Origin: Saprospiraceae bacterium
Lineage (GTDB): Bacteria; Bacteroidota; Bacteroidia; Chitinophagales; Saprospiraceae
NCBI GenBank assembly: GCA_016714445.1
Contig: JADJNF010000008.1
Coordinates: 124,001 to 188,000, forward strand
Length of the DNA stretch: 64,000 nucleotides
Direction: 5' to 3'
In this document: piece after piece, positions 7,900 to 17,900 of the stretch
How positions within the stretch are numbered: position 1 is the stretch's first letter
How the letters are laid out: every line of letters starts with the position of its first letter
Notes under the pieces: generated by a model
Told to the model about the DNA's origin: nothing
Databases searched by the model: none
Seen by the model: only the letters and a program-made list of their open reading frames with translations
Made by a program: the position numbers and the translations under genes

Positions 7900-9114
7900 A
7901 TGAAGCTCATACTCACCATAGCTGCAAGATATCTCTTCGGTAAAAAGACGACCAACGCGATTAATATCATCACCTGGATATCGATCATCGGTATGTCTAT
8001 CGGTACAGCAGCCCTGATCCTGATTCTTTCGGTTTTTAATGGTTTTGAAAGTCTGCTTTCCGGTATGTTGAGTAATTTTAATCCTGATATAAAGATAACC
8101 CTTGCCGAAGGTAAATACATATCAAAAGATAGTATAGATGCGGAAAACATTAAAAAAATAGCAGGTATTGAGCGAATTGCCTTTACCCTCGAAGAAACTT
8201 CATTTTTTGATTATAAAGGCTCTCAAGAAGTGGGCATCATCAAAGGTGTAGACGATGACTTCATGAAGGTGACCGGGCTTGACACATCTCTGATTACAGG
8301 AGCGGCAAAATTTGGGCAGGAAACAGAGTTTGGTATTTTTGGTTCGGGCATGAATACCAAACTATCTGTAAATCCCTCTGACGGTTTCACTTCTGCTACA
8401 GCATACATGCCTTCCATAGAATCAAAAGGACCACTTGCAAAAGATTTTACAGCCTTGCAGTTCTATCCTTCCGGCACATTTTCTGTGGGAAGTGATGTCG
8501 ACATGCAATATGTTCTGGTAAGCTACAATGCAGTAAATAATCTTCTTCACCTGGATAATCATTTTAGCGCTTTGGAAATCAAACTTAATCCTGGCGCATC
8601 TGAAAAAAAAGTATTGACATCGCTGAAAGCATTGACAGGTGACAAGTTTATCATAAAAAACCGATATCAGCAAGATGAAGGATTTCTGAAAATCATGAAC
8701 ATCGAAAAATGGATCAGCTACCTTATTGCCTGTTTGACTTTGTTGATCATTGCCTTCAATCTTGTAGGATCACTTTGGATGATCGTACTGGAAAAGAAAA
8801 AAGACATTGCCATCCTGAAATCTATGGGTCTGACTAAATCCGGAATCAAAAGTATTTTTCTTTCCCTGGGATTGCTTATTTCTGTAATCGGTTTATTGGT
8901 CGGTTTTATACTTGGCATCATACTTTACTGGATGCAAAAGGAGTACGGGCTGATCAGTGTTCCGGATGGATTTATGATCGACGCTTATCCAATAGAAATG
9001 AGATGGCCGGACTTTTTAATAGTCACCATTACCGTTATAGTGATTGGGTTTATTGCATCACTTTTACCTTCACTACGAGCAGGACAGATCAGCGCATTTG
9101 TGAGGCAGGAGTAA
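7900..9114 (+). CDS. LolC/LolE-type ABC transporter permease (FtsX domain)
   Basis: 404 residues with the topology of lipoprotein-releasing permeases: one N-terminal membrane helix (about 21-46), a large periplasmic domain (about 47-270) and three C-terminal helices (about 272-296, 315-345, 370-393). The coupling sequence LEKKKDIAILKSMG after the second helix is the FtsX/LolE signature. Such proteins extract lipoproteins from the inner membrane with the LolD ATPase; no ATPase gene is in the window. The sequence TACTTTTG ends five bases before the ATG, so the message may be almost leaderless. Confidence 0.9.
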   Translation: MKLILTIAARYLFGKKTTNAINIITWISIIGMSIGTAALILILSVFNGFESLLSGMLSNFNPDIKITLAEGKYISKDSIDAENIKKIAGIERIAFTLEETSFFDYKGSQEVGIIKGVDDDFMKVTGLDTSLITGAAKFGQETEFGIFGSGMNTKLSVNPSDGFTSATAYMPSIESKGPLAKDFTALQFYPSGTFSVGSDVDMQYVLVSYNAVNNLLHLDNHFSALEIKLNPGASEKKVLTSLKALTGDKFIIKNRYQQDEGFLKIMNIEKWISYLIACLTLLIIAFNLVGSLWMIVLEKKKDIAILKSMGLTKSGIKSIFLSLGLLISVIGLLVGFILGIILYWMQKEYGLISVPDGFMIDAYPIEMRWPDFLIVTITVIVIGFIASLLPSLRAGQISAFVRQE

Positions 9115-9149
9115 CGATAGTAATAGAAATTCTATATCATAGGTCATTA

Positions 9150-9206
9150 AAAAATAAGATGAATTAGATTGGTAGTCGATAAATAATCATGCTTCATCTG
9201 ATTTTT
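9150..9206. terminator. Hairpin terminator after the LolC/E-type gene
   Basis: Arms 9150-9163 and 9193-9206 pair over 14 bases with one mismatch around a 29-base loop. The 3' arm ends in a T-run. It separates the permease gene from lemA. Confidence 0.6.
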
Positions 9207-9279
9207 ATTATCATTTAATATAGTCCGGAACTATCTCTCTACATAGCTTGTTTGTATATCGAATCAAAAAATAAAAATC

Positions 9280-9834
9280 ATGCTTATTGCTTTAATCGTA
9301 TTAGTTGTTGTGGGTTTGTTGGTCATGTCATTGTACAATAAACTGGTATCTTTAAAAAACCGTGTACTCGAAGCCTGGAGCGGCATTGATGTGCAGCTCA
9401 AAAGAAGATATGATCTTATACCCAATCTGGTAAACACTGTCAAAGGATATGCAGCTCATGAAAGCGGTACTCTTGAAAAAGTAATTCAGGCGCGTAATCA
9501 AGCCATGTCAGCAGGAAGCGGTGGCAATATCAATGCTCAGGTACAAGCCGAAAATGCACTTTCCGGTACTCTGAAATCATTATTTGCATTATCAGAAAAT
9601 TATCCTGATTTAAAAGCCAATACCAGCTTTTTACAATTGCAATCCAGCCTTGGCGAAATAGAAGAAACTCTTCAGAATGCCAGAAGATATTATAATGCCT
9701 TGGTTAGAGATAACAATACAGCAGTAGAGGCGTTCCCGTCCAATCTTATTGCCAATGCCTTCCATTTTGAAAAGTTTGACTTCTTCGAAATTGAAAATGA
9801 AGCAGAAAGACAAAATGTAGAAGTAAAATTCTAA
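9280..9834 (+). CDS. lemA: LemA family protein
   Basis: 184 residues, typical LemA length. A single N-terminal membrane anchor (about 2-18) is followed by the family core: SLKNRVLEAWSGIDVQLKRR, then DLIPNLVNTVKGYAAHE, and a C-terminal NARRYYNALVRDNN with EAFPSNLIA. LemA proteins form helical bundles on the membrane; their biochemical role is not settled. The next gene, a DUF2207 protein, is the usual partner of lemA in many bacteria, and both are on the same strand 89 bp apart. Confidence 0.95.
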   Translation: MLIALIVLVVVGLLVMSLYNKLVSLKNRVLEAWSGIDVQLKRRYDLIPNLVNTVKGYAAHESGTLEKVIQARNQAMSAGSGGNINAQVQAENALSGTLKSLFALSENYPDLKANTSFLQLQSSLGEIEETLQNARRYYNALVRDNNTAVEAFPSNLIANAFHFEKFDFFEIENEAERQNVEVKF

Positions 9835-9851
9835 AAAATCTATGTATAGGG

Positions 9852-9890
9852 CAAGAATACATTTCATAGTTCAATGACCATGTATTCTTG
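9852..9890. promoter_or_regulatory. Inverted repeat between lemA and the DUF2207 gene
   Basis: An 11-base perfect inverted repeat, CAAGAATACAT (9852-9862) and ATGTATTCTTG (9880-9890), with a 17-base loop and two further G-U pairs at the base. No uninterrupted T-run follows. It may be an attenuator or mRNA-stabilising hairpin setting the ratio of the two genes. Chance occurrence cannot be excluded. Confidence 0.4.
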
Positions 9891-9923
9891 TTCTGTATTT
9901 CTTAAACCCTAAAGAAAGTCCCC

Positions 9924-11612
9924 ATGCATAATATCAAATTTGCTTTTGTTTTGCTTTTTATGTTCGTCAATACTTTGGCCCATGCAGAGTATTTTGTTAT
10001 AAAAGATTACAAAGTAGAGATGAAGGTTTTTGGAAGTCAGGGCATGTTTGAAGTAAACGAAACAATCACGGTTGAGTTTTCGGAACCACGAAGAGGTATT
10101 TTCCGAAATATTCCTTACCGTTATCGCATAGACGGAAAAGAAGTGGAAATCAGTATCTATGATGTAAATGTGGAGTCATTCAGACATAAAAACTATAAGG
10201 AAAACAATGATTACGTGATCAGAATAGGTGACCCGGACATATATGTAGAAGGTACCCAAACTTATCACATATCATACAAGGTCAAAAAGGCCTTCCTTTT
10301 TATGGAAGACCATACTGAATTTTACTGGAATATCATAGGAAACGGTTGGCAAGTACCCATAGACACAGTGCATTATAAAGTTACACTGGATCAGGCCATG
10401 CCAATGGCTGAAAGTGATTATTACATTTATACAGGTATGATGGGTGAAAAAGGTCAGGATGCAACAGTTCAATATTACGTTGATGCCTTTCAAGGCTCTT
10501 CCACAAGACCTTTTAATCCGCATGAAGGAATGACTTTGGCCATCAATCTGCCATTGAACTATATAAAAAGACCGGGTAAATGGGAGTTGCTTTGGGAAAA
10601 ATATGGGACAAGCGGTATTGGTGGATTGTTATTTCTTATTATAAGTGGTTTATTTTACAGAACGTGGAATCGATACGGAAAAGATTATCCTATTGTACGA
10701 ATGGTTCAGTATCTTCCTCCAAAGGAGCTCAATCCGGCTGAAGCTGGCGTCATTATAGATGAAAAAGCTGATAATATAGATATATTGGCTCTCTTGCCGT
10801 ATTGGGCACACAATGGACATATTCTTATCAAACGAATACCTAAAAACAGAGGAAAAGATGACCATGAATTGATCAGAATCAAAGACCTTCCATCCAATGC
10901 AGGACCATACGAAAAAATAGTTTTTGATGGATTATTTGCCGACGGAGATGCGATATTGGTAAGCAGTTTGGAAAATAGTTTTTATGAATATCTTCAATCT
11001 GCCAAAGGTTCTCTGAAATCTCATCTCAATACCATGGGCATTTACTATCCTGTATCTATTAAGCTTCAGATATATTCTGCTGTTATTGCTGTAATGCTTG
11101 CATTTGTGGGTGTTTTTTTAGGTATAGTTTTTCAATCTGTTGCCATCGGCCTTGGATTGGGATTGAGTAGTGTTATCGGATTGATTTTTGCCAATTATAT
11201 GCTAAAGAAAAATGAAAAAGGAGTACATTTATATCAGCAGGTTTTGGGTTTCAAGATGTTTGTCAAAGCAGCAGAAAAAGACAAAATAGAAATGATGCTG
11301 AAGGAAGATCCTGATTATTTTGAAAAAACTTTGCCTTACGCTATGATTTTTGGATATGCCAAACAATGGAGCAAAAAATTTGATGGTTTGCTATTGGAGC
11401 CACCAAAATGGTATGTAAGTCCTGCCGGTATGTATTTTCATGGAGGATCATTTTCACCATCCGAATTTGGAGAAAGTTTTGATAGTGGTATTCACGATAT
11501 CCAAAGTGTATTTACAAGTGTGCCGGCCAGTTCAGGTGGCGGTGGCGGAAGTTTCAGTGGTGGAGGCAGCTCAGGTGGTGGCTTTGGAGGAGGCGGAGGC
11601 GGAAGCTGGTAA
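9924..11612 (+). CDS. DUF2207 family membrane protein with glycine-rich tail
   Basis: 562 residues. A signal peptide (cleavage near ANTLAHA) is followed by the exported DUF2207 beta domain, with the family's MFEVNETITVEF and RRGIFRNIPYRY segments. A membrane helix is at about 232-250, then a cytoplasmic region containing PPKELNPAEAGVI, two close helices (about 388-430), and a C-terminal tail of Gly/Ser (roughly the last 30 residues, ending GGGGGGSW). Similar glycine tails end TPM-domain and DUF2207 proteins in other phyla. Function is unknown. Pairing with LemA suggests a shared membrane role. Confidence 0.9.
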   Translation: MHNIKFAFVLLFMFVNTLAHAEYFVIKDYKVEMKVFGSQGMFEVNETITVEFSEPRRGIFRNIPYRYRIDGKEVEISIYDVNVESFRHKNYKENNDYVIRIGDPDIYVEGTQTYHISYKVKKAFLFMEDHTEFYWNIIGNGWQVPIDTVHYKVTLDQAMPMAESDYYIYTGMMGEKGQDATVQYYVDAFQGSSTRPFNPHEGMTLAINLPLNYIKRPGKWELLWEKYGTSGIGGLLFLIISGLFYRTWNRYGKDYPIVRMVQYLPPKELNPAEAGVIIDEKADNIDILALLPYWAHNGHILIKRIPKNRGKDDHELIRIKDLPSNAGPYEKIVFDGLFADGDAILVSSLENSFYEYLQSAKGSLKSHLNTMGIYYPVSIKLQIYSAVIAVMLAFVGVFLGIVFQSVAIGLGLGLSSVIGLIFANYMLKKNEKGVHLYQQVLGFKMFVKAAEKDKIEMMLKEDPDYFEKTLPYAMIFGYAKQWSKKFDGLLLEPPKWYVSPAGMYFHGGSFSPSEFGESFDSGIHDIQSVFTSVPASSGGGGGSFSGGGSSGGGFGGGGGGSW

Positions 11613-11843
11613 ATCTAAAGCTATACTTACAAAATATAATAACATTCTTGTTATTTGGTGCATCTTTTTTCATAGTTATCAAATAAAACTTGTCTAAAAA
11701 AATGTGCTTATCATACTTGTGAAATAAATCAAACATTAGAATGATATTGCTCATTTTAATAAGATTATAATACTTTTTCAAGATGTATTCCTGGTGTTAT
11801 TTATACCTTTGCGCCATTATTTAGTTTTATTTAATTAGTCTCA

Positions 11844-14498
11844 ATGAAAAATTTAATGGCTTTTTTATGCACCATCATTGCAGTAAGTGCTTTAAGTTTT
11901 ACATCAGTATCAGGCCAAAATGCAGTAAATATCAAGGGGAAAGTATTGGATGAATCAAAACAACCGCTTACAGGGGTACTCATCATACCTAATCCCGGCA
12001 AACCTGAATACACCGATGAGTATGGAATATTTAATATATCTGCAAGCAAAGGTAATATTACCATCACCCTTAGATATTTAGGAAATGAAGACATCATCAT
12101 TGAACAGACTATAAAGAGTGAAAGCATTGATATGGGTGAAATCACGATGAATGAAAAATCTATATTGCTCAAAGAAGTCAATGTCAGTGGTACGTCTTTA
12201 CCATACAAAAGTAGTTTTGAAGGATCAAATTATTATGTAAGCCCGCTGCAGCTTAAAAAAATACAACCCATCTCCACGGAAGAAGTACTAAAAACACTTC
12301 CCGGCGTAAATGTATTAGGTGATATGGGACTTTCCAACAGACTCAATGTAAGTATCAGAGGTTCGTGGGGCAGAAGATCAGAAAAAGTACTCATGCTAGA
12401 GGATGGATCGCCTATCTCGCCGGCACCTTATACTGCTCCAGGTATCTATTACAATCCGATCAGTGATCGCGTCGATGGCATTGAAGTGTACACAGGAGCA
12501 GATATACTGAGATACGGGCCAAATAATATGTTCGGTATCATCAATTACATCACTCCAAAACCACCGCAACAGCCGGGTTTAAGGGCAAAGATATCGGGTG
12601 GTCAACGTGGATATTTCACAGGATTACTTTCTTACGGTGGTACTTGGAATAAAGTAGGCAGCCAGATTGAAGCGGTGTATAAAAGATTTGATGGGTTCAC
12701 CAAAAATTCATCTGTCGATATGATTAATCTGAATGCAAAAATATTTGCAGAGCTGGCTGAAAACCAATCTATATACTTCAAAATCAGTGGACAGTTTGAG
12801 GACAATCAAGCGACCCTTAGTTCTATCACACCATATACATTTAAAATTGATCCTACAGAAGGCCCGTTTGATGCAGACCGATTTACGATGCATCGGTATG
12901 GCCTGGACATCATCCACAAATGGGTACCCGATGCGACATCTGACCTTACGACAAAGATATTTGCATCAGACTTTGCCCGAGACTGGTGGAGACAAAACAA
13001 TACTGTGATCAAAGCAGCCAATGTACGCGGGTACGTGGGAGAAGAAATATTTTCTCAAAGATATGGTTATCTTGATGGAAAAACTTTTGGGCAAGATGAT
13101 TATGTACGAGTAGGTTCCATCACCAATGGAAGAGAATCTACAGCAGACAGCAGATGGCATTTTACTGTCGCTGCCATAGAAGAGACTTTCAGCAAAAAAT
13201 GGTCAAGTGAAACCTGGAGCAATAATTTGGAAGCGCAAATTAAGCTATATTCAGAAACGTACAAAGATCAGGTGCTCAATGCAGACTCTACCCGATGGGC
13301 ACGTAGTGGCAGATTTACCACAGATCTGGCTTATGATCTTCAATCCGTCTCAGGGTACGTCAGAAATCATTTTGTGATTCATAAATTTGAAATCACACCT
13401 ATACTTCGCATCGAAAAAGTATGGATGAACAGAGAAGACAGGCTGGCTTTGGCTCGTAATCCTAATCTCACCTCAGACAAAGATTTGGCGCGGGTCAATG
13501 AATATAGTATATTCCAACCAGGATTGACTTTGGGATATCAGTTTACGAATCTAAAAGTGTTCGGATCAGCTTACAAAGGTTACATAGCACCATCCAAGTA
13601 TTTTGCCTTTTTGGTAGAAAGGGACGGCGTTTTAGTCAATCCGCTATCTGCAGAAGATTTGAGTAATGTAAAACCTGAAGTGAGTCTGAACACAGAGCTT
13701 GGAGTGCGAGGAGAAATCATAAAAGGTAGATTATCGGGTCAGGTAGCGGTGTTTAATAACAGGATAAGTAATTTTTATGTGGCGGGATGGAATGAATATT
13801 TCGACAAATTGGCTGTACTCAATTTAGGTGGTTTTGAAGCAGCATTGCGGTATGAAATCTTGCCTTTGGGTGGAGACCACAAACTCAGTATTCAGCCAAA
13901 TATTACCTTCCTTCGATCAAAAGTCATCTCAGGCGAGTTGGTGGATAGACATCTTTTCACCCAAATAAAACATACAGCTGCGACGAAACAGGAATTTGTA
14001 GACAAGGTAAATGCAAATCCTTCCGGATACGATGTCTTCATCAAACTGAATGGAGCTGATGTAAAAATTAATAGGGCTATCACGACAGAAGATTTGAATA
14101 ATGTATCCAAAACGGTGTATAAATTTGGTGACGGTGGCATCAAAGATGGTGTTACACCTTATGCACCAGAAATCGCATACAATGTAAACCTGTATTACAC
14201 ATATAAAAAATTTGGGATAGGATTTGGGTACAACTTCGTAGGAGACCAGTTTGCTGAATTTGCAAATTTTGAGCATGAATCTGGTGATGGTGGCGTTGGA
14301 AAAATTAAGTCCTTCCATACTTTTGATGCAAACATCAATTATGATTTTGAGATAAATAATATCAGATGTACCCTGTTTGCAGCAGCTAAAAATCTGGGCG
14401 ATGATGTATTTGTTGCATCGCGACTCAATCGTGGACAGTCTGGTATCATGTCCGGAGGATTCAGACAGATCAATGCCGGATTAAATTTGATGTTTTAG
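11844..14498 (+). CDS. TonB-dependent receptor (FecA-like)
   Basis: 884 residues. A signal peptide ends at SVSGQ (about 25). A carboxypeptidase-like regulatory domain (about 30-110; VNIKGKVLDESKQPLTGV) is followed by the plug (about 130-240; VLKTLPGVNVLGD and LNVSIRGSWGRRSEKVLMLEDG) and a barrel of about 640 residues ending in the aromatic-terminated strand INAGLNLMF. It imports a ligand across the outer membrane using TonB energy. Plug features such as RYGPNNMFGIINYIT resemble Fe(III)-dicitrate/siderophore receptors, but the substrate cannot be read from the sequence. TACCTTTG upstream of the gene is a possible -7 box. It is monocistronic as far as visible. Confidence 0.92.
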   Translation: MKNLMAFLCTIIAVSALSFTSVSGQNAVNIKGKVLDESKQPLTGVLIIPNPGKPEYTDEYGIFNISASKGNITITLRYLGNEDIIIEQTIKSESIDMGEITMNEKSILLKEVNVSGTSLPYKSSFEGSNYYVSPLQLKKIQPISTEEVLKTLPGVNVLGDMGLSNRLNVSIRGSWGRRSEKVLMLEDGSPISPAPYTAPGIYYNPISDRVDGIEVYTGADILRYGPNNMFGIINYITPKPPQQPGLRAKISGGQRGYFTGLLSYGGTWNKVGSQIEAVYKRFDGFTKNSSVDMINLNAKIFAELAENQSIYFKISGQFEDNQATLSSITPYTFKIDPTEGPFDADRFTMHRYGLDIIHKWVPDATSDLTTKIFASDFARDWWRQNNTVIKAANVRGYVGEEIFSQRYGYLDGKTFGQDDYVRVGSITNGRESTADSRWHFTVAAIEETFSKKWSSETWSNNLEAQIKLYSETYKDQVLNADSTRWARSGRFTTDLAYDLQSVSGYVRNHFVIHKFEITPILRIEKVWMNREDRLALARNPNLTSDKDLARVNEYSIFQPGLTLGYQFTNLKVFGSAYKGYIAPSKYFAFLVERDGVLVNPLSAEDLSNVKPEVSLNTELGVRGEIIKGRLSGQVAVFNNRISNFYVAGWNEYFDKLAVLNLGGFEAALRYEILPLGGDHKLSIQPNITFLRSKVISGELVDRHLFTQIKHTAATKQEFVDKVNANPSGYDVFIKLNGADVKINRAITTEDLNNVSKTVYKFGDGGIKDGVTPYAPEIAYNVNLYYTYKKFGIGFGYNFVGDQFAEFANFEHESGDGGVGKIKSFHTFDANINYDFEINNIRCTLFAAAKNLGDDVFVASRLNRGQSGIMSGGFRQINAGLNLMF

Positions 14499-14926
14499 GG
14501 TAGATGGGTGTTCATAATGATGTATGGTCACCCGTTTGTAAAATAACATAATATATTTTGTAATACTTTCTATAACCAATTATTATTTTAATGTAAAACG
14601 CTTAATGGTAATTACTGATTTTTTGTAAGATTTCAGATATTTAGTTGTTTTAGTTTTGTATATTCATCAAGTTGGGATAGCTTTACATGCTATTGCTCTT
14701 TCAATAAGAATAACATTAAATCAGGTTTCTGCAATTTTTTAATAGATATAACAAAAAACACAGATATCTTTGGAGTTAAGGCATGATATTTTAACTAATA
14801 GATATTTATAAAGACCAGAACATCAATTATTTTTTTTGACAAAGCAATAGTATTTTCTTAAACACAGAATACTAAAATTTTATACCTAAATATGTATGAT
14901 TATTTTGGTTTGTCATAAAACTAATA
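14499..14926. other. Intergenic region of 428 bp
   Basis: AT-rich spacer between the TonB-dependent receptor and the PKD gene. A weak five-base GGGTG/CACCC hairpin lies near 14509-14534 without a T-run. No ORF, RNA gene or repeat was recognised. Confidence 0.6.
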
Positions 14927-17900
14927 ATGAGCACCTTCATCAAAGTCCTGCTTAATTCATTGACTTTATGTATTTGTACTTTTACTTTCAGTCAGGTAAA
15001 TGCTGATTTTGTATTTGATAAAAGTGAAGGATGTGGTTTATTGGCGGTTAGTTTTACGGATAAGTCTACATCATCATCAGGAAATATTGTAGGTTGGCAA
15101 TGGGATCTGGGTGGTGTATTTTCAGCCAAACAAAATCCCGGAATAATATTTAACACACCAGGCGAATATACTATATGTTTAACCATCAAAACATCAACAG
15201 GTGCTGTATCAACGACCTGTAAGGAGAAAATTATTAAAGTATATGAAAATCCAAAGGCAGATTTTAATGTAGATATCAGAGAAGGATGTAGTCCCGTCAA
15301 GGTGATATTCAACAACCTGTCGACATCAAAAAACGGCACCATTTCCTCATGGTTATGGGATATAGGCGGATCGGCCAATATTATTTCCACACCCGACTCT
15401 CTGCTCGAGATATCCACAAATTATAGTACAGAAGGAAATTATTCAGCTACCTTATCCATTGTGGACGAAAAAGGTTGTGTGGCCGTCACCACCAAACCTA
15501 ATGTTGTAAAAGTCACCAGTACACCGACAGTAAGGCTGGACTATACTTATTTGTCGGCATGTGATCTGCCATGGGATGTGAAAATAGATCATATTGATCC
15601 TGATCCTCTCGCCACTTACACCTGGGATTTTGGAAATGGTCAAGCTTATTCCGGTGCCAATCCACCGGTGGTAAAATACAATGAGGCAAAAAATTATTCT
15701 GTTTCAGTCATTGTTAAAAAGGGACCATGTCTGGATACCGTAATTTTTACCAATGTAATAAAAACAAACAGAATTACCGATTTCACCATTCTCTCTGAAG
15801 CTACATGTGCCAAACAGGCTATAAAACTGAATGATATGTCCAATTATCAGGCCGATAGTGTAAGATGGGATTTTGGTGACGGCACTACATCAGATGCAAT
15901 AAATCCGGAACACACTTACAGTATGCCGGGATGTTTTACCATAAAACTAAAAAAATATATTGGCTCTTGTGTGCAGGAAGTGGTCAAACCATGTATAAAT
16001 ATCCTTCCTGAGCCAAAAGTAAGTGTCAGCATTAATAATGGTTTTTCCTGTATGATCCCAGCGGAAGTAAGTTTGAAATCAGATGCTGATTCTGGTGGCA
16101 TCTTCAACTGGACCGTCAATGGTCCGGATCTGGACACATTGTTCACAGGAAACAACCATGATATTATTATAAATCGGTATGGAAAATATAGTGTTTCACT
16201 CACCTTCGAAGGCGAAAATGGATGTACCGTCACCAAAGATGATCGGGTAATAGACATAACAAAATTTCAGGCTGAATTGCCATTATTCGGCCACAAAGGC
16301 TGCATACCATTTAATGCTGTCCTGTCCGACAGTATTATTTCAAATGTACCTATTTCATCATGGAAGTGGGAAGTGGGCAATCCCGCCATATTCACCTCTT
16401 CATTACGCAATCCACTATTTCCTGTTGCCGATACCGGGAGTTGGGACATCAGGTTGATAGTAGAAAATATTTATGGATGTAAAGATACCATCACCAGAAA
16501 TAATTATATACAGGGAGGCACGCCACCTGTGGTTAATTTTGCAGCAACTCCACTGGAAGAATGTTTGAACGTTCCCAGGCAATTTACAAGTCTGAGTAGT
16601 AATGCGGATGATTGGATATGGACATATAACGATACTATTTTATTTTCATTTGAAGAAAATCCTGAGTATACTTTTGGTGATTTTGGTATTTTTGATATTA
16701 CATTGACTGCTTTTTTTAATGGTTGCGGCAATCAATTGACCATCAAAGACTACATTGTTGTTTTTGAACCCGTTTCAGCTTTTTCGGTAGAATATACATG
16801 TGAAGATCCTTATACGATAGACATTTTAAATCAATCCAGAGGAGCGGACATATATTATTGGGTGGTACAACTTTCACCATCAGTGTCAGATACGATCAGA
16901 GATTCTCTGCTGGCAAACTACACATTTCCGGATAGAGGTTTATACTTTTTGAGCCACTACAGCAAAAGTCTGGAAACCGGTTGTGAACATATCAGAACAG
17001 ACTCCATCTTCATTGTAGACCTGGAAGCCAGCTACACATTGGATACCATCAGGGGATGTGCTCCATTGGAAGTTAAAGTGTCTTCTACTGTTCAGGATGC
17101 AGTTCAAAGTGAATATTTGCCCGGCCAATTTACCATTGTTAACCCGGGAGGGAATGAAGCTATAGTTACTTTTTCAGAAGGTGGTATTTTGTTGGGTCCG
17201 CAATTGGTGGTTACTGACCGACATGGATGCAAAGATACCTTTCAGACAAATATCCCCATAGAAGTAAGTAAAATCAATGCTTCAATCGGGGCACCTAATG
17301 TGGTATGTATTCCGGGTAGTGAGACATTTACAGATGTGAGTATATTTGGCCTGGGAAATATTGTATCCCGGGAATGGTACTTTTCGGCTGGTGATCAATA
17401 TTCTCAAGAGATTTCGCCATTATTTGATATAACGGAACCCGGTAATTATTTTCTTACCTTAAAATTAGAAGACAGTTGGGGATGTATAGATTCTGTCCGA
17501 AAAGATGTATTGGCCGTAACGCTCATTCCTTCATTCACATCAGATACCTTATCTTGTACGGACAAAGGCGTAAGATTTATAGTTGATTCAGATCCGACTT
17601 TTCTTAATGCTTTCAGTTGGACATTCGGAGACGGACAGACTTCCGATGAGAAAAACCCTGCTCATACCTACGGTACTGAAGGCACGTATGATGTATGTGT
17701 AGAATTGTTTGACTCCAGAGGATGTTCCAAAGAAATATGTAAGCCCAAACAAGTAGTTATTAAGGATCCAATTGCAGTATTTAGCGCAGATCCTACCACT
17801 GCCCCTTGTCCGCCATTATTGACTAATTTTTTCAATAGTTCTGTCAATGCTGAAAAATTCACTTGGGATTTTGGAGACAACAGTGGACTTTCATTTACAG

